From the NCBI RefSeq assembly GCF_910592395.1, contig NC_088324.1, positions 9,328,953-9,388,952 on the forward strand: a DNA stretch of 60,000 nt. Direction: 5' to 3'. The position numbers and the translations under genes are program-made. Positions 25,001-34,068 of this stretch are shown in pieces. Each line of letters begins with the position of its first letter. Within the stretch, counting starts at the first letter, position 1. The notes beneath the pieces are model-generated. The model searched no databases. It was not told the DNA's origin and worked only from the letters and a program-made list of their open reading frames with translations. The stretch comes from Lineus longissimus. Its lineage: Eukaryota > Nemertea > Pilidiophora > Heteronemertea > Lineidae.

Positions 25001-28000
25001 AAATTACCATTACAACTATTCTTAAGTCGGTCCAATGACTGCCAGAGAAATTGTAACAGGAACTGCTGAGTCACACGGGTTGTACACCAATAGAATAATA
25101 GTATAACAACAATAGATGATTGTGAATCATGAAAACAAGGGTCACACAGTTCACCATGTCTGGACAGACAGGACATTCTGGCAAACATCACAGAGGAATC
25201 CATTCATCACTGAAGTAGAGAAGCCATACAAAGGGCCTAAGGGTTGGAGACAGGAGAAGCCATTGTTTTTAAGACATGACAGATGACAATGGCGATGAAT
25301 GACACAACACTGAAGACAACAATGCAATCTGCGCTTAACTCTAAACCCCTTAATTTGCTTGCATATGTTCACAAAAATACTCCTGTTGACATTTATTTTG
25401 CAAATGGCTGCATTTACAAATGACACCACCATTGAGTTGAACATATTCTTGCCCCTACAGTTCATGATAGACCCTCTTACAAATAAATCAGGCTTGCGAA
25501 AGTAAGGGGGTTTACAGTACATGGATTGCGGAGGTCATTGCAGGAGGCTGTGACTTCAGAACTGGGTGGTCACCGTATGATCAATATCTACCAAGCAATG
25601 ACCGCTGATGAGATCAGAGGTTGCAGCAACACAAGTCACTTGTTTGCGCATAAAATAATGTAATATTGCCAAATATTTCTTACCGAGGCTGCTTGCATCT
25701 GCATCTCTGACCTGTACTCCTTAAATGATGGACTGAACTCCACCACACTATCAACACAACGAATGTGTATGCAGCGATCTGAACCCCTATCTCCCGATGG
25801 CTGTTAAAAGATGGCTGTCAAAACGAGGGATGAATGAGGGCCTGAGTCATCAGTGTTTAATAAACCAGCTGCATCACAAAGGGGCTTGGTATAAACATCC
25901 AGGGGTCAACGATTGTAGGAGTCTGAGTTTGCTGCGCTTGAGAACCCTGTGCAAACTCTGATTTCGATTAGTGAAATAAAGGCAGTAATTGTAATTTCCA
26001 GCTTACGACCATGACTCTTGAGGCACAATCTCATAGATCATGCTCTAGGTTAGAACATGTGGGATTTCCTACAAAATACACATGGTACCTCTTGTAGTAC
26101 AGTGACTGCACCACTCATTATCCATGTCAATGTACAGATGTGGATAGTTGTGCTACACCGAGTGTCCTGCAGCTCATTTAATCGAGAATATATAATTGAC
26201 TAAATCAACATGGATGGACACCAGAATTTGGATCTATCCTCGAATCCTCACAAAATCAGCAGAAACGATATCCTGTTATTACACACAGCACATAATGTAC
26301 AGTTAGTTACAGTAGACACCTATTCATGCTATTCTTCTACACACACTCAGTACATTCTGTCTCCCTCAGATACACTTAATAGTCAGTGTAGCTCTAAAAC
26401 ATCCAATAAAAATAAACCAATTCAGAGGTCAATTATTCCAAGAATCCATTGCTGTTTCTCTACGAATAGCACCCACTGTCTATGCAGTGATAGTTCAAAT
26501 AACTCGTACACAAATTCATATGAGAAAATCCGACATCATGCGCCTTAACACAGGGTTATCACAAAAACAGTTTTTCCACACAATAGTCTGATAGACTGCA
26601 CAATTGTCCATGTAGAGGAGCATGCACTACTGACACCTGTACAGTGCATTCATTATCAGGGCATGGGGCGTATAATCAGGACGCATGATACCGTGTGTAT
26701 CTGATTAAATGAGCTTATTATTATAATTCTAGAAATGATATGCGTGAATGAATAAATAACCCTCTCTAGCTGGGTCGTTAGCGACTTTTTGATCACACCA
26801 AGATTTGATCAAAGAAAAGTGTATGTCTCAAGGAGAAGGGACTCTGAAATAATGCAGATCATTACCAATTCAATCCATATAACACCCTTTTCTACTTTTT
26901 ATTTCAGAAGAAGACTCAGGTCGACCCACTGAAGCAAACAGAGTTGACCATAAATCCTCTGTCTGCGTGCAGCACCTTCGAGCGGGTGCATGTGGGGGGG
27001 GGGGGGGCAACTTTAAAGTTAAGCCAGACCCAGGAGATGACCACCAATCAGGCCCCCAGCTCCTGCCCATAGTTCCCTTTATATTCAGGTTAAACAATCA
27101 CATTCCAGAAAGATAAAGGAACAGGAGGAAATAATTAGTATTGTAAAAGTAGGCCTCTAGGCTTTCTAAGTCACTCAAAATTATGTTGAGTAAATTGAAG
27201 GTCAAAATTGTTTACCCAGGAGAGTTTTTAAAGCCAATTTGATGATTTCCATCTTCTCGCTACTCAACACATACATTTGCATACACAAGTTCACAGAAAT
27301 GTAAGGACATAACTGTATTCTTGATGCGAAACGAATATTAGTCAATGACATGCCCCCAAACCTACGCACTTGAACTTGACGGAAGGACTTGGAAAAATAA
27401 TCACGCTCTTGTAAGTAGTTCTTAGAATGCATATAAGCCATTTAAGATGTACTAGACATTATAGTCAGGGGGGCAGGGCTTTTGAAGTCAAGAATGGGAC
27501 CGCTTTTAGAGGACTATCGACCTTACTAGAAGAATTTGAATTCTAATGAGATTTTAAAGGAGTGTGTTTGGCCTACGCAGAAATAGTTGAGGCCGGTGTG
27601 CCCTGGCATTCTAGGAATCTATCTGAAATTACATACTGTTTTAATGATTAGTACACCCCCCCCCCCCCCCAAGACGTAACACCATCAAAGGGGATTTCGC
27701 ACAAACAGCAGTATGCTATCATTGTCACGTGGCGGCAATTAGGGAGATTATCTTCAAGGTCAAAAAACACCCAATTTGTCCCTTTCTCCTCATTTCTGCT
27801 TTACAATGGCATTCCCAACAAATTCTGTGCAAAAATGTGAAATTTGATTTCTAAGATGATCCCTCAACTATTTTACCAACAATCAGACAAGCCAAGGCAG
27901 ACATTAAGCACTCCCTTACCACTTTCATACAGCATCATTATCGATCCATGTAGGACACTTCTAATTAATAATAACCTTATTCGCATGGTAAGTGCTGCGT

Positions 28001-30992
28001 AAACTAATTAAGATACGGATATTCAATGACGAACAATGACGCCAACATGAGGGCTCCAAAGAGGTTACAATTGTCATTCGAGTATAATTTGCTAAGAATA
28101 GCGAGATTTCAAGGACCTTTCTCTGAAAAATCTCAATAAATGAATCATAAACCAAGTATAAAACGTAATTTAGTGCAAGAGAAATAAAATTCCTTAACTT
28201 TTTTGTAATTCTAGGGTGTACTGATGAAGTATTGTGTCTCTGAACTAGCCACATTGTATGTCTTCTTTATAACTCATTTTAGGGCTTAACTCTCACAATA
28301 CGATTTTATATTTCATACATAGATACATCATATCAATATGATATTAAAGCATGTCTTAAAATCTGCTCTTGTCCCAGTTTATTGTTGTGGTTTATTATTA
28401 TGTCCCATATAAACTATTAAGTACATGCATACTTATAAATTCAGGCCAAGCTAAGTTAGTGCGTGACTGCCATTAAGTTAAAATACATATACCCAATAGT
28501 CTCCCATATCAATGATTTGTATTAAAGTTGGGTATAAATCAAGGACTGATTGTGGCCGAGAGATGTCACCGGACTACTGATGCGTACAGTTTTATTATCA
28601 TAAATCATGGATAATGCAGTAGGTCTAGCATAGTGTAGAGGATCGTCATGCACCTTTCTGTACAACATTCATTTTAATCATCTTGTCTGGTTGAAAAAGT
28701 TGAAGTGAAAACCTGGACTATTGCCACAGCCATAACAGCTCATGCAGTAGGCAGCTTATCCAGGTTTCTGTACTCAATTACAGCAACAAGGAGGATCACT
28801 CCTCTTGGACAGAATGCTGGCCCATCGCAAGTACATGTAGCGCCCATGCAGCTATTAAGACCTGCATGGTACCCATCAATACTCCTCGATGGAGAACACA
28901 GCATTAGCGTTATGCGTCTTGCTCAAGGACATGGAAATAAAACCAAGACAAGAGTCAAACAGACAACCTCCTGATAATGAGCCAGGCATGGCCAGGCATT
29001 TTCATTTCGATAATCAAACAAAGTCCGTGAGCTGCCAAACTGACTGTGGCTATGATCATTTTTTGAAACTGTGCCAATGAACAGTCACATTGCCCAATGA
29101 CAATGAATGATAAATATCGAAAAAACAATTGTTCCCGAGTGCCTGGATGTTTGTGAGAGCCCGGAAAACAGTGCTGGCTGTCCATGGATGGTAAAACACT
29201 CGGGCCCATCTACATTAAGTACAAGAGGCCCGTTGGCTTACCGCTCAGCTTCAATTTGATATTTTCTATGCTAGAAATGAAAAATTCTTGTGTTAATCGA
29301 CTTACAACATGCAGCATGCAAGGCAGTGTAGCCTATCAATATCAAAAGTATTTTGAAGCCAGGGAGATAATAAGGGACTTGAATCCTTCCCCCTCAAAAG
29401 CACAGTGTAAAGATACAAGTTTTATTGGATCATAAATGACTATGAAATTGGGATGATGAAACCGTAATCCTGTAGCATTGGGAAGCCATCTAATGACATT
29501 GTGGCAAACTGGCAGTGAGAAGAAGACTCTCAAAGCATATCCTGCTGGTCAGCAATCCAATTTTATCATGAACTTGGAGCAGAACTAATGCCAAATTAGC
29601 AAAAATCCACAGTTTATGATTAAAACCATTTTGACCTAAAAACAATATGCATCCAAAAAGCGTTCACCACACAGGATATGGGGACTTGAAGAGTGTCATG
29701 TGACCAGAAACTGTTCCAAGTGATCATTTGGAAAAAAGTAAAAACAGGTCACAATCAAAGTCGATCATGACAGCCAGTACCATTGCACCATGATATATTT
29801 TATTGCAACTTTGCTATTGACGCCACCCTGAAGTACATACGTCATTTTTGTGGCATTGCAGCATCGAGGGGCCAACCACCTTGACACACAAGGCCCGAGG
29901 TTGCAGAGTCTCTTTATTGAGCTCTTAACTTGCTGATTTAAAGGTGAGGGGGAAGATGCCAGGGCCGACATGAACACCTGACCCCTTTCCCCTCCATTTG
30001 TAATATGCCATCCCGAGCTTGGTTATGACTTTTGGCATAGAAACACATGAGACATAACCTTGTGTAAAACAACTTGGCTGATAACCAAAGGGAAAGTGTT
30101 TCACGCCTTGGAAATTCCCTAGAGAGCACAATAGTACAAAAACAATCTGAAGTGCTCCCCCCAGAGTATAGTGCAGTAACAAATCATGACACTTTTCCTT
30201 ACAGGCATTAAACTACACATATGACACAAACATTCTTAGATAGGGTACTGTTGTAAGGGGGGGGAAGAGCTAGAGAATTTTCACCTGCGTGCTATAAAAC
30301 TGATTATAGCAATGGAAGGTCAAAAGCTGGACAACACCATATACATCTGCACATATGTTTGAATGATTTTTTGTTTAACCTTGAGGCTAGCGGCTAATCT
30401 CAGATTAGCTAATCCCTCAAAACATGTCCAAAGACCCCCTTAGGCCAAAATACAACACCACACCAATGCATGAATAGCATACACAAGGAACAGGATATGA
30501 CCCACCCTGTGCTATGTGGAAGTGTCATAAACTGCACTGAGTAGTTTTTGACAATCAAACTAACCTTAAATAAATACTCTCACCCCCCTTCCCCATATTT
30601 CCCCCTTCCCCATGATTTACCCATTTGACTCACTTTTCAAAGTTCTGTGAAAAGTATAAATGATGAAACCAGGAATTGATAACTAACTTTGTGTCAATGA
30701 AAAACCCACACAGTCCCAGAAAGTTTATTTGAACACTGTTGCATTGTTTTCAAATATTTTCGCAAAAAATCTAAAAAACAAGACTTATGATTATATGAAC
30801 CAACGCTCGTAGACCCACCTTTTCTTCTAAAAGAGGCATAGATGGCGCTGTGGGCATCCCATTCAACCACACTGGCACACACCCGCAGAATATACCAAAA
30901 CTGTGCCGCTTCTTCTGTGTTTTTGGTTTCAGTTTCGGCACCAGCCTGTCCAAGAAGCTCTTGGAGCGGCGAACAGTTGACTGCGATGTCAT
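6885..30992 (-). CDS. RGL1: Ral guanine nucleotide exchange factor, RalGDS/RGL family (13 exons)
   Basis: This is a Ras-effector exchange factor that would drive GDP-GTP exchange on Ral GTPases at membranes. Joined exons, in minus-strand order: 30819-30992, 13281-13373, 12625-12830, 12036-12283, 11599-11744, 10831-11147, 10321-10510, 9642-9883, 9256-9324, 8571-8694, 7953-8081, 7552-7660, 6885-7051. They total 737 codons plus TGA, and all 12 introns are GT-AG with matching phases. RasGEF_N lies at about residues 106-235, RasGEF at about 276-545, a Ser-rich linker at 562-620 and the RA domain at about 622-710. Diagnostic strings are GTLERLVESLV, STYVNVFLATYRSFAS, HHCLGAVWSKRGK, GTVPYLGTFLTDLTMIDTA and NFEKRRKEFEVLAQLKLLQS. 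Human RGL1 is of similar length. The paralogue (RALGDS, RGL1, RGL2 or RGL3) cannot be fixed by eye; the symbol denotes the family. The least certain part is exon 1, 17.4 kb upstream. Confidence 0.93.
7552..7660 (-). CDS. RGL1: RalGDS-like exon 12: RA domain middle
   Basis: This exon begins LNNGDHTSSVIKRVLEKFSV and continues with EDFCITQLLPDGG. This is the RA-domain helix and the following strand (family pattern T..VI...L.K......F.L.QLLPD). The acceptor is TCTTTCAG and the donor GTAAAT, ending in phase 1. Confidence 0.93.
7755..7835 (+). mobile_element. Degraded tRNA-derived SINE head in intron 11
   Basis: TAGCCAAGTGG near 7769 matches a pol III A box, and GGCTACGACCTTC about 45 bp later resembles a B box with one insertion. 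The fragment lies in an intron of the RalGDS-like gene. No foldable complete tRNA is evident, so it is a SINE remnant rather than a tRNA gene. Confidence 0.4.
7953..8081 (-). CDS. RGL1: RalGDS-like exon 11: start of RA domain
   Basis: The exon encodes IKHSMSMSSLESQDPKSSDT and then CVIKVCMEGDDRSIDKSTYK and SIM. The second half is the first two strands of a Ras-association domain. The acceptor is TTTTCCAG, the donor GTGCGT, and both ends are in phase 0. Confidence 0.93.
8571..8694 (-). CDS. RGL1: RalGDS-like exon 10: Ser/Pro-rich linker
   Basis: This exon links the catalytic and RA domains. It encodes LSSENLAVPASPSAYSSGED, RMSISSNNSSSPSPKTKHTP and a final P, a low-complexity Ser-rich stretch with SP sites like the linker of vertebrate RalGDS proteins. 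The acceptor AG (ATACGAAG) has a weak pyrimidine tract, but the phases with both neighbours fit exactly. Confidence 0.85.
9256..9324 (-). CDS. RGL1: RalGDS-like exon 9: end of RasGEF domain
   Basis: The short exon encodes SYDLSCRIEPPVVSKTASLK and then KKS. SY.LSC..EPP is the well-conserved end of the RalGDS-type RasGEF domain. The acceptor is TTCTTGCAG and the donor GTATGG. Confidence 0.93.
9642..9883 (-). CDS. RGL1: RalGDS-like exon 8: RasGEF core, helical hairpin
   Basis: The exon encodes GLIMGTVPYLGTFLTDLTMI, then DTAIPDNSEDGLINFEKRRK, then EFEVLAQLKLLQSAA and PQFLTWFDSVPVLDE. The PYLGTFLTDL...D and INFEKRRKEFEV blocks are hallmarks of RalGDS-type RasGEF domains. The acceptor is CCTTTTCAG and the donor GTAAGT. 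Confidence 0.96.
10321..10510 (-). CDS. RGL1: RalGDS-like exon 7: RasGEF with basic phosphosite loop
   Basis: The exon encodes LSEIFSEENNQIVCRELLMK and EGTAKFAV, matching the family pattern LSEIFSDENN...RELL.KEGT.KFA. A lineage-variable loop, RMRRSSSQRRKSWNGM, follows. It contains two basophilic-kinase-like sites (RRSS and RRKS). The acceptor is CTTTTGCAG and the donor GTAAGT. Confidence 0.95.
10831..11147 (-). CDS. RGL1: RalGDS-like exon 6: RasGEF catalytic core
   Basis: The exon begins DLFRKVLPHHCLGAVWSKRG and continues through ITATIDQFNALTCRVISTIL, AKVVMKWIDIAQELRVLKNF and SSLKAIISGLQSNPIYRLRK to TWAAIS. These are the structurally conserved regions of the CDC25-homology domain, including the N.....I...L.S..I.RL..TW block that packs on the GTPase. 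It is the largest exon and gives the firmest family match. Confidence 0.97.
11599..11744 (-). CDS. RGL1: RalGDS-like exon 5: inter-domain linker and RasGEF start
   Basis: The exon encodes a Cys/Asp-rich linker (CDEVDGGDCDVCEPVHHKPY) and then IPNSTLAEQLTYIDA, the first helix of the RasGEF domain (family pattern ..AEQLT.MDAELF). The reading frame continues past the donor GTAAGT at the boundary, so the longer open frame downstream is intronic. Confidence 0.92.
12036..12283 (-). CDS. RGL1: RalGDS-like exon 4: second half of RasGEF_N (REM)
   Basis: The exon encodes SIRSVVHVWLDSFPEDYREP and LNYPCLHSLLDFARTKAKDT, then a charged helix ending KHKLEKYRKQEQLDG. The I..V...WL...PEDFREP..Y..L..L..F pattern is the REM module that stabilises the catalytic hairpin. 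The acceptor is AATTTCAG and the donor GTGAGA. Confidence 0.95.
12625..12830 (-). CDS. RGL1: RalGDS-like exon 3: first half of RasGEF_N (REM)
   Basis: The exon begins at DVPPGDGQGSKLAWETLKVR and continues QIKQGTLERLVESLV, STYVNVFLATYRSFAS and KQVLNLLFKR. This is the classic start of the REM domain (KAGTLE.LVE.L...D..Y...FL.TYR.F......L.LL). The acceptor is CTTACTCCAG and the donor GTAAGT. Confidence 0.96.
13281..13373 (-). CDS. RGL1: RalGDS-like exon 2: pre-REM segment
   Basis: The exon encodes EENNKYFREEKEDGAVYNVY and LKKVVYNSFPE. The E.EDGAVYNV.LKKV stretch matches the conserved segment found just before the REM domain in RGL proteins (EE.EEGAVY.VTLKRV). The acceptor is GTTTTCCAG and the donor GTAAGA; both ends are phase 0. 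Confidence 0.9.
15868..16150 (+). repeat. Diverged ~160-bp tandem repeat, two visible units
   Basis: ACCATAAAGAC, then GGTTCTCAA, then AGCCCGTAGACGAAATAATC starts near 15868. A close relative (ACCATAAAGAC, GGTTCTCAAAACAG, AGCTTGTAGATGAAATAATC) starts near 16030. Traces such as GACCATTAACGG with GATAATCAATAGG between 15220 and 15410 suggest an older, larger array. Function unknown. Confidence 0.45.
16931..17314 (+). repeat. 20-bp minisatellite, about 19 copies
   Basis: The unit GTAGCAGACTGACGGTTTCT is repeated head to tail in register for 384 bp. Variation is almost wholly at a few sites: GTAG or GCAG, GCAGAC or GAAGAC, ACT or ACC, ACGG or ACAG. Because 20 is not a multiple of 3 and the minus strand has no stop in any of its three frames, a minus-strand frame runs straight through with a 20-residue peptide period. 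It lies in the first intron. Confidence 0.97.
18298..18480 (+). mobile_element. tRNA-derived SINE fragment
   Basis: GTGGCATCGTGGTGAAGAG resembles an A box. GATCAGGAGGTTGTGGGTTT followed by AAACTC gives an anticodon-arm-like stretch and a B-box-like GGTTTAAACTC at the right spacing. An unrelated body follows (from about 18370). The head shares CAGGAGGTTGT with the minus-strand element at 28735-28990, so the two probably belong to one SINE family. No intact tRNA gene is present. Confidence 0.55.
19924..20105. mobile_element. Palindromic MITE-like element with 45-bp perfect arms
   Basis: Positions 19933-19977 and 20051-20095 are exact reverse complements over 45 bp. Inside them a second, imperfect stem (CGTTCCTCGGTGAATGC against GCATTCAGTGAGGAACG) continues to a loop of about 15 bp, so nearly the whole 180 bp can fold as one hairpin. 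There is no coding content. Perfect outer arms suggest recent insertion or gene conversion between arms. Clear target-site duplications are not visible. Confidence 0.8.
22858..22965 (+). repeat. Two short CCAGA pentanucleotide tracts
   Basis: CCAGA is repeated about four times near 22858-22878 and three times at 22951-22965. The two tracts are embedded in similar flanking sequence (CAGATAACATCACA and CAGATCACAT), which suggests a small local duplication. Confidence 0.6.
23577..23925 (+). repeat. Degenerate repeat rich in GACCTTGAC
   Basis: Phrases such as GATTSTTTGGTTGTGACCTTG and GACCCTGACTGA recur with irregular 30-50 bp spacing. Four exact TGACCTTGA strings occur at 23676-23684, 23748-23756, 23862-23870 and 23896-23904. 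On the other strand these read TCAAGGTCA, the known extended half-site of ERR and NR5A/FTZ-F1 nuclear receptors. TGACCTTGACCTTCA at 23862 is a near direct repeat. Whether this is a regulatory cluster or only a minisatellite that resembles one is open. Confidence 0.6.
28735..28990 (-). mobile_element. tRNA-derived SINE, minus strand
   Basis: Read on the minus strand, GCCTGGCTCATTATCAGGAG, then GTTGTCTGTTTGACTC, forms a tRNA-like head with an anticodon-like CATTATCA and a B-box-like GTTTGACTC. The body follows with TGTCCTTGAGCAAGAC, a phrase common in lophotrochozoan SINEs as I remember them. The plus-strand open frame of 89 codons here is incidental. Confidence 0.55.
29220..29250 (-). mobile_element. 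End motif of a GAGGCCC/GGTGAGC-type element
   Basis: ACAAGAGGCCCGTTGGCTTA followed by CCGCTCAGC resembles the outer edge (GAGGTGAGC..AATGGCCC) of the element at 3269-4448 in inverted orientation. Only the terminus is recognisable; the body is not resolved. Confidence 0.35.
30819..30992 (-). CDS. RGL1: RalGDS-like exon 1: basic N-terminal exon
   Basis: ATG at 30992-30990 lies in good initiation context (AGGATGA). The exon encodes 58 residues: MTSQSTVRRSKSFLDRLVPK, LKPKTQKKRHSFGIFCGCVP and VWLNGMPTAPSMPLLEEK. A donor, AAG|GTGGGT, ends it in phase 0, which fits the phase-0 start of exon 2. The frame is closed upstream by TAG about 75 bp before the ATG, and no good acceptor precedes it, so it looks like an initial exon. 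Its basic, Ser-containing N terminus (RRSKS, KPKTQKKRHS) could serve membrane or 14-3-3 contacts; that is inference. The join across 17.4 kb is the least certain part of the gene model. Another first exon may exist. Confidence 0.65.
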
Positions 30993-32224
30993 CCTCAGTC
31001 GCTCAACAGCATCAACGGTAACTCCCAATGGCCACCACAGATAATCGAACCTCTAAAACTGTCAATCAGAATATGCTCCAAACATGTCAATTCATCAATT
31101 AGAATGCCACTGTGAATTCCATACTCATCAAGTAGAATTATCTCAGAAAAGTGTTCCCACAAAATTATATGTATTTATCAGAAATTCAAACTTCTATAAT
31201 CCACAACAGCACGGCCCTAATCACTATTTGACCTGCGTGTCATCAAAATCATGTCTCCACTTTTAATTCTAAAGACACTTAACCAAGGTCACAATCCAAC
31301 TGAACGTCACCGAAAGTCGATAGTTCCTTTCATCTTTGAAGAAAATTCATTACAAAATATTTTTCACCGGGAAAGAGTAGGAATTAATCCACTTACAACC
31401 AGATCACAAGCAATGCGTATTCTATTCCAAAATTTCTAACACAATGTCAACTTTTACATATCATGCGAAATAGTTCTCAAATGATCTGGAACTGGTTTGT
31501 AACGTGCCCACTCAGCTATCGTGTCAAAACTATTGAAGTACTTCTCTGAAAGGGCTGTACGTATGTGTATGCATGGGCTTACACACATACTAGTAGGGGG
31601 TCGTCTCATGGCCATTGCCTTAAGTGTTTACCCACGCATGTCGAACCAAGCTGTCACAATCCCACCTCTGGTTGGCCGGGAGCAGTTGGCCTGGGGATTG
31701 CGTACAAAGGCCTGTGCGTTTAGAACAATCATCGAGACACAAGTTACAGAACCATCATATAATCAGTCAGTAGTACTTAGTAGAACACAATTATGCATTT
31801 TTCAGATATTTGCTATCGAAAGTTGCAGTCTGTCGCATTAACAGGTGCATACTAGACATCAATCAATATTTTGCCGTGTAGGTTATTGACCAAATTATTG
31901 GAACTTTTAACTGGACTAGGATAAGAGGAGAGATATTCTGCACTTTGATTTGATATTAAGAGGACATGACCAGGTCGTGACAATGATAGTTGCACATCAA
32001 CCCCCCCCCCCCCCCACAAACTCTGGTGGGGGTATACTGCTCAGGAAAACATTTGAAGTGTTTATATGGTCCTCATGGAAATGAGAAAAGTTTACGTCAT
32101 TGCAGCTATAAATATGCAATGGTTTCAAAGAAAGTTGAAAGTTTTGGGTTTATATTCTGATATCAACAGTAGATGAGCTGCTCAATCATTGCTACAACTG
32201 ACTGAGCATTTCTGACCTGTGCCC

Positions 32225-32340
32225 ATTTCGGTGAAGTAAGGCAAGTTAGACAAGGACACCTGCCTGCTTTGGGACTTGAACCAGGGACCTCTTGACCGCT
32301 AGTTCAGAGTTCGAGTCACTAGTCAAAAAGGTCTTCTATA
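32225..32340 (-). mobile_element. tRNA-derived SINE head, minus strand
   Basis: On the minus strand, CTAGCGGTCAAGAGGTCCCT and then GGTTCAAGTCCC gives a perfect pol III B box (GGTTCAAGTCC). Further on comes GTGTCCTTGTC, similar to the body motif TGTCCTTGAGC of the 28735-28990 element. The A-box side is degraded. Confidence 0.55.
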
Positions 32341-33602
32341 TGATTCTATCATCATACTGCAAACTCCTCCACCCAACATAAATTTTGATTATTAGTAAAT
32401 CAAATTGTTACAAACACTGGTGGTCTTTGGTATCATAAGTCTCTATTGTAATAAGATGTTTGGGCCCAAAATATATATTTAGTCCAAGATCATTATGATG
32501 AAAAACTAATTACCCACAAAGGTAATAACGCACACATTTACTCCTGATTTGGCTGAACATAGAATAGTCACACCTTGCGCTACATGAATCAAAGCAATTA
32601 ATCAAACTTGTGCAATCACATCAAATCCCAGAGTCATGTCAGTCAATTAACAAATGGGGTAATTAACTTTTTAAGCTAATAGCTTAAGTAAGCTACTAGC
32701 TTTAGTGCTAAGTTCACAGGGATGAAGCTACGGCTAACGTTGCTGTATGACTGCTGCTGGATCAGGTCTATTGGCACTTGTAACTTCAGAAAGCTACAAA
32801 AGATGGAGGGGCTGGCATCCTCATCAAGTTCAAGGCTGAGGAAATCGCCATACCAACTGGGAGATACTCCAGCAACTTTAGAGCGGAAGTGACAGCACTG
32901 CAAGAAGCGGCCAAGAGACTGGCACAGGGGAGAAGAAAAGCAAAATGAAATGGTCCAGGGCGCTCACCTTGGGTAAAGTAATGCATGTCATTTGCACTGG
33001 ATATGGGGAGAACAGTTTCTGGCTAGTTTCACCAGTTTTGATTCCATTGAATGATATTATTCTTCTCAGCTCAATGAAAAAAAAGAAAATCACCGGTACC
33101 ATCTGAGTATAGCATTTTGGTTATAAAGTTGACTGAATTTCAGGGTTATTGAAGAGTGTACATGTCACATGGAAATAAGTTGACATCGGTTCAACGGTTT
33201 AGGAGTAATCGGACTTCGTTGGATTTCCAAGATGGCGGCCATATGTCATGGGATTTGACTGAAAATTTAGGATATTGATGAGAGTACATAGATACATAAG
33301 CACATAAAATTTGGTTGCAAACAGATTATTAGTTTCGGAGAAATAGGACTTTGTTTAATTTGGTCGATGGATTTGACTGAAGCTGAAAGGGTGGATGTCG
33401 TCCTGGGTGCCGACAAATGGTACCCAGGTTCGAGATCGACTGGACAAGAGGTGAGCTTATAATCTGATTGATGCTGAAGCAAAATATCGATATCAATGCT
33501 AATTAACGACTTATTCTTCTAAATATCACGAAATGACAACTTGATCATATTCTCAAAATATCAAAATTTTTTGAAAATTTTATTCATGACATGGAAGACG
33601 AC

Positions 33603-33721
33603 GGGTGATATGAATAAAGACTAGCAAATGCTTTTACTTCAATTTTGTACAGAAAGGCCTAGTGAGAATGTACATGGAGTTTTAGATAAAAGCATTTGCT
33701 TAGTCTTTATTCATATCACCC
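33603..33721. mobile_element. Small MITE-like element with 34-bp inverted repeats
   Basis: GGGTGATATGAATAAAGACT (to 33636) is matched in reverse complement by the arm ending at 33721, over 34 bp with a single inserted T. The arms flank about 50 bp of unique sequence. There is no coding content. No convincing target-site duplication is seen. Confidence 0.75.
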
Positions 33722-34042
33722 AATGTCTGTCTGAGCACTGAACCAACATTTTGGGGTGAAAACCAAAACTGCCAAACCAGCATTGCCATTGATATAAAAA
33801 TTTCACTTTAACATCTATCAGATTATGTACATGTATCTATCATCAATATCCCACATTTTCAGCGTTATATCACGCACAGTTTGCAGATGCAGACCACTTT
33901 AAAAATACCTTGTACCCAGGTCTTACAGGCTTTTCAGTCCTATACATTCATGCTCATGGATGGTCATATGGGCCCTGGATCCAAGGCCCCCTTTTGAGTT
34001 TGATGGCACAATTTTGCAAAATTTACCAAATATTTGAATGAA

Positions 34043-34068
34043 AAGGCCAGGGGCCATTGCGCTCACCA
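34043..34068 (-). mobile_element. End motif matching the TIR element at 3269-4448
   Basis: On the minus strand this reads GGTGAGCGCAATGGCCCCTG then GCC, nearly identical to the right end of the 3269-4448 element (GGTGAGCACAATGGCCCTGG). The adjoining sequence does not obviously continue the body, so it is probably a truncated copy or a short relative. A related GAGGTGAGCTTA is at 33451. Confidence 0.5.

Larger units (their letters stand above)
13374..30818 (-). other. First intron of the RalGDS-like gene, repeat-bearing
   Basis: This 17.4 kb interval separates exon 1 from exon 2. I find no other coding exon I can support. It contains a diverged ~160-bp repeat (15868-16150), a 20-bp minisatellite (16931-17314), two SINE fragments, a palindromic element (19924-20105), CCAGA repeats (22858-22965), a degenerate GACCTTGAC repeat (23577-23925), and G or C runs of 13-15 near 15794, 26994 and 27656. 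Scattered open frames of up to about 150 codons (for example 21818-22264 plus and 14498-14803 minus) show no motif I recognise. Alternative first exons or enhancers could be hidden here. Confidence 0.75.

Noticed and set aside
28705-29080. Plus-strand frames of 63-89 codons
   Set aside because: They overlap a minus-strand SINE and are incidental.
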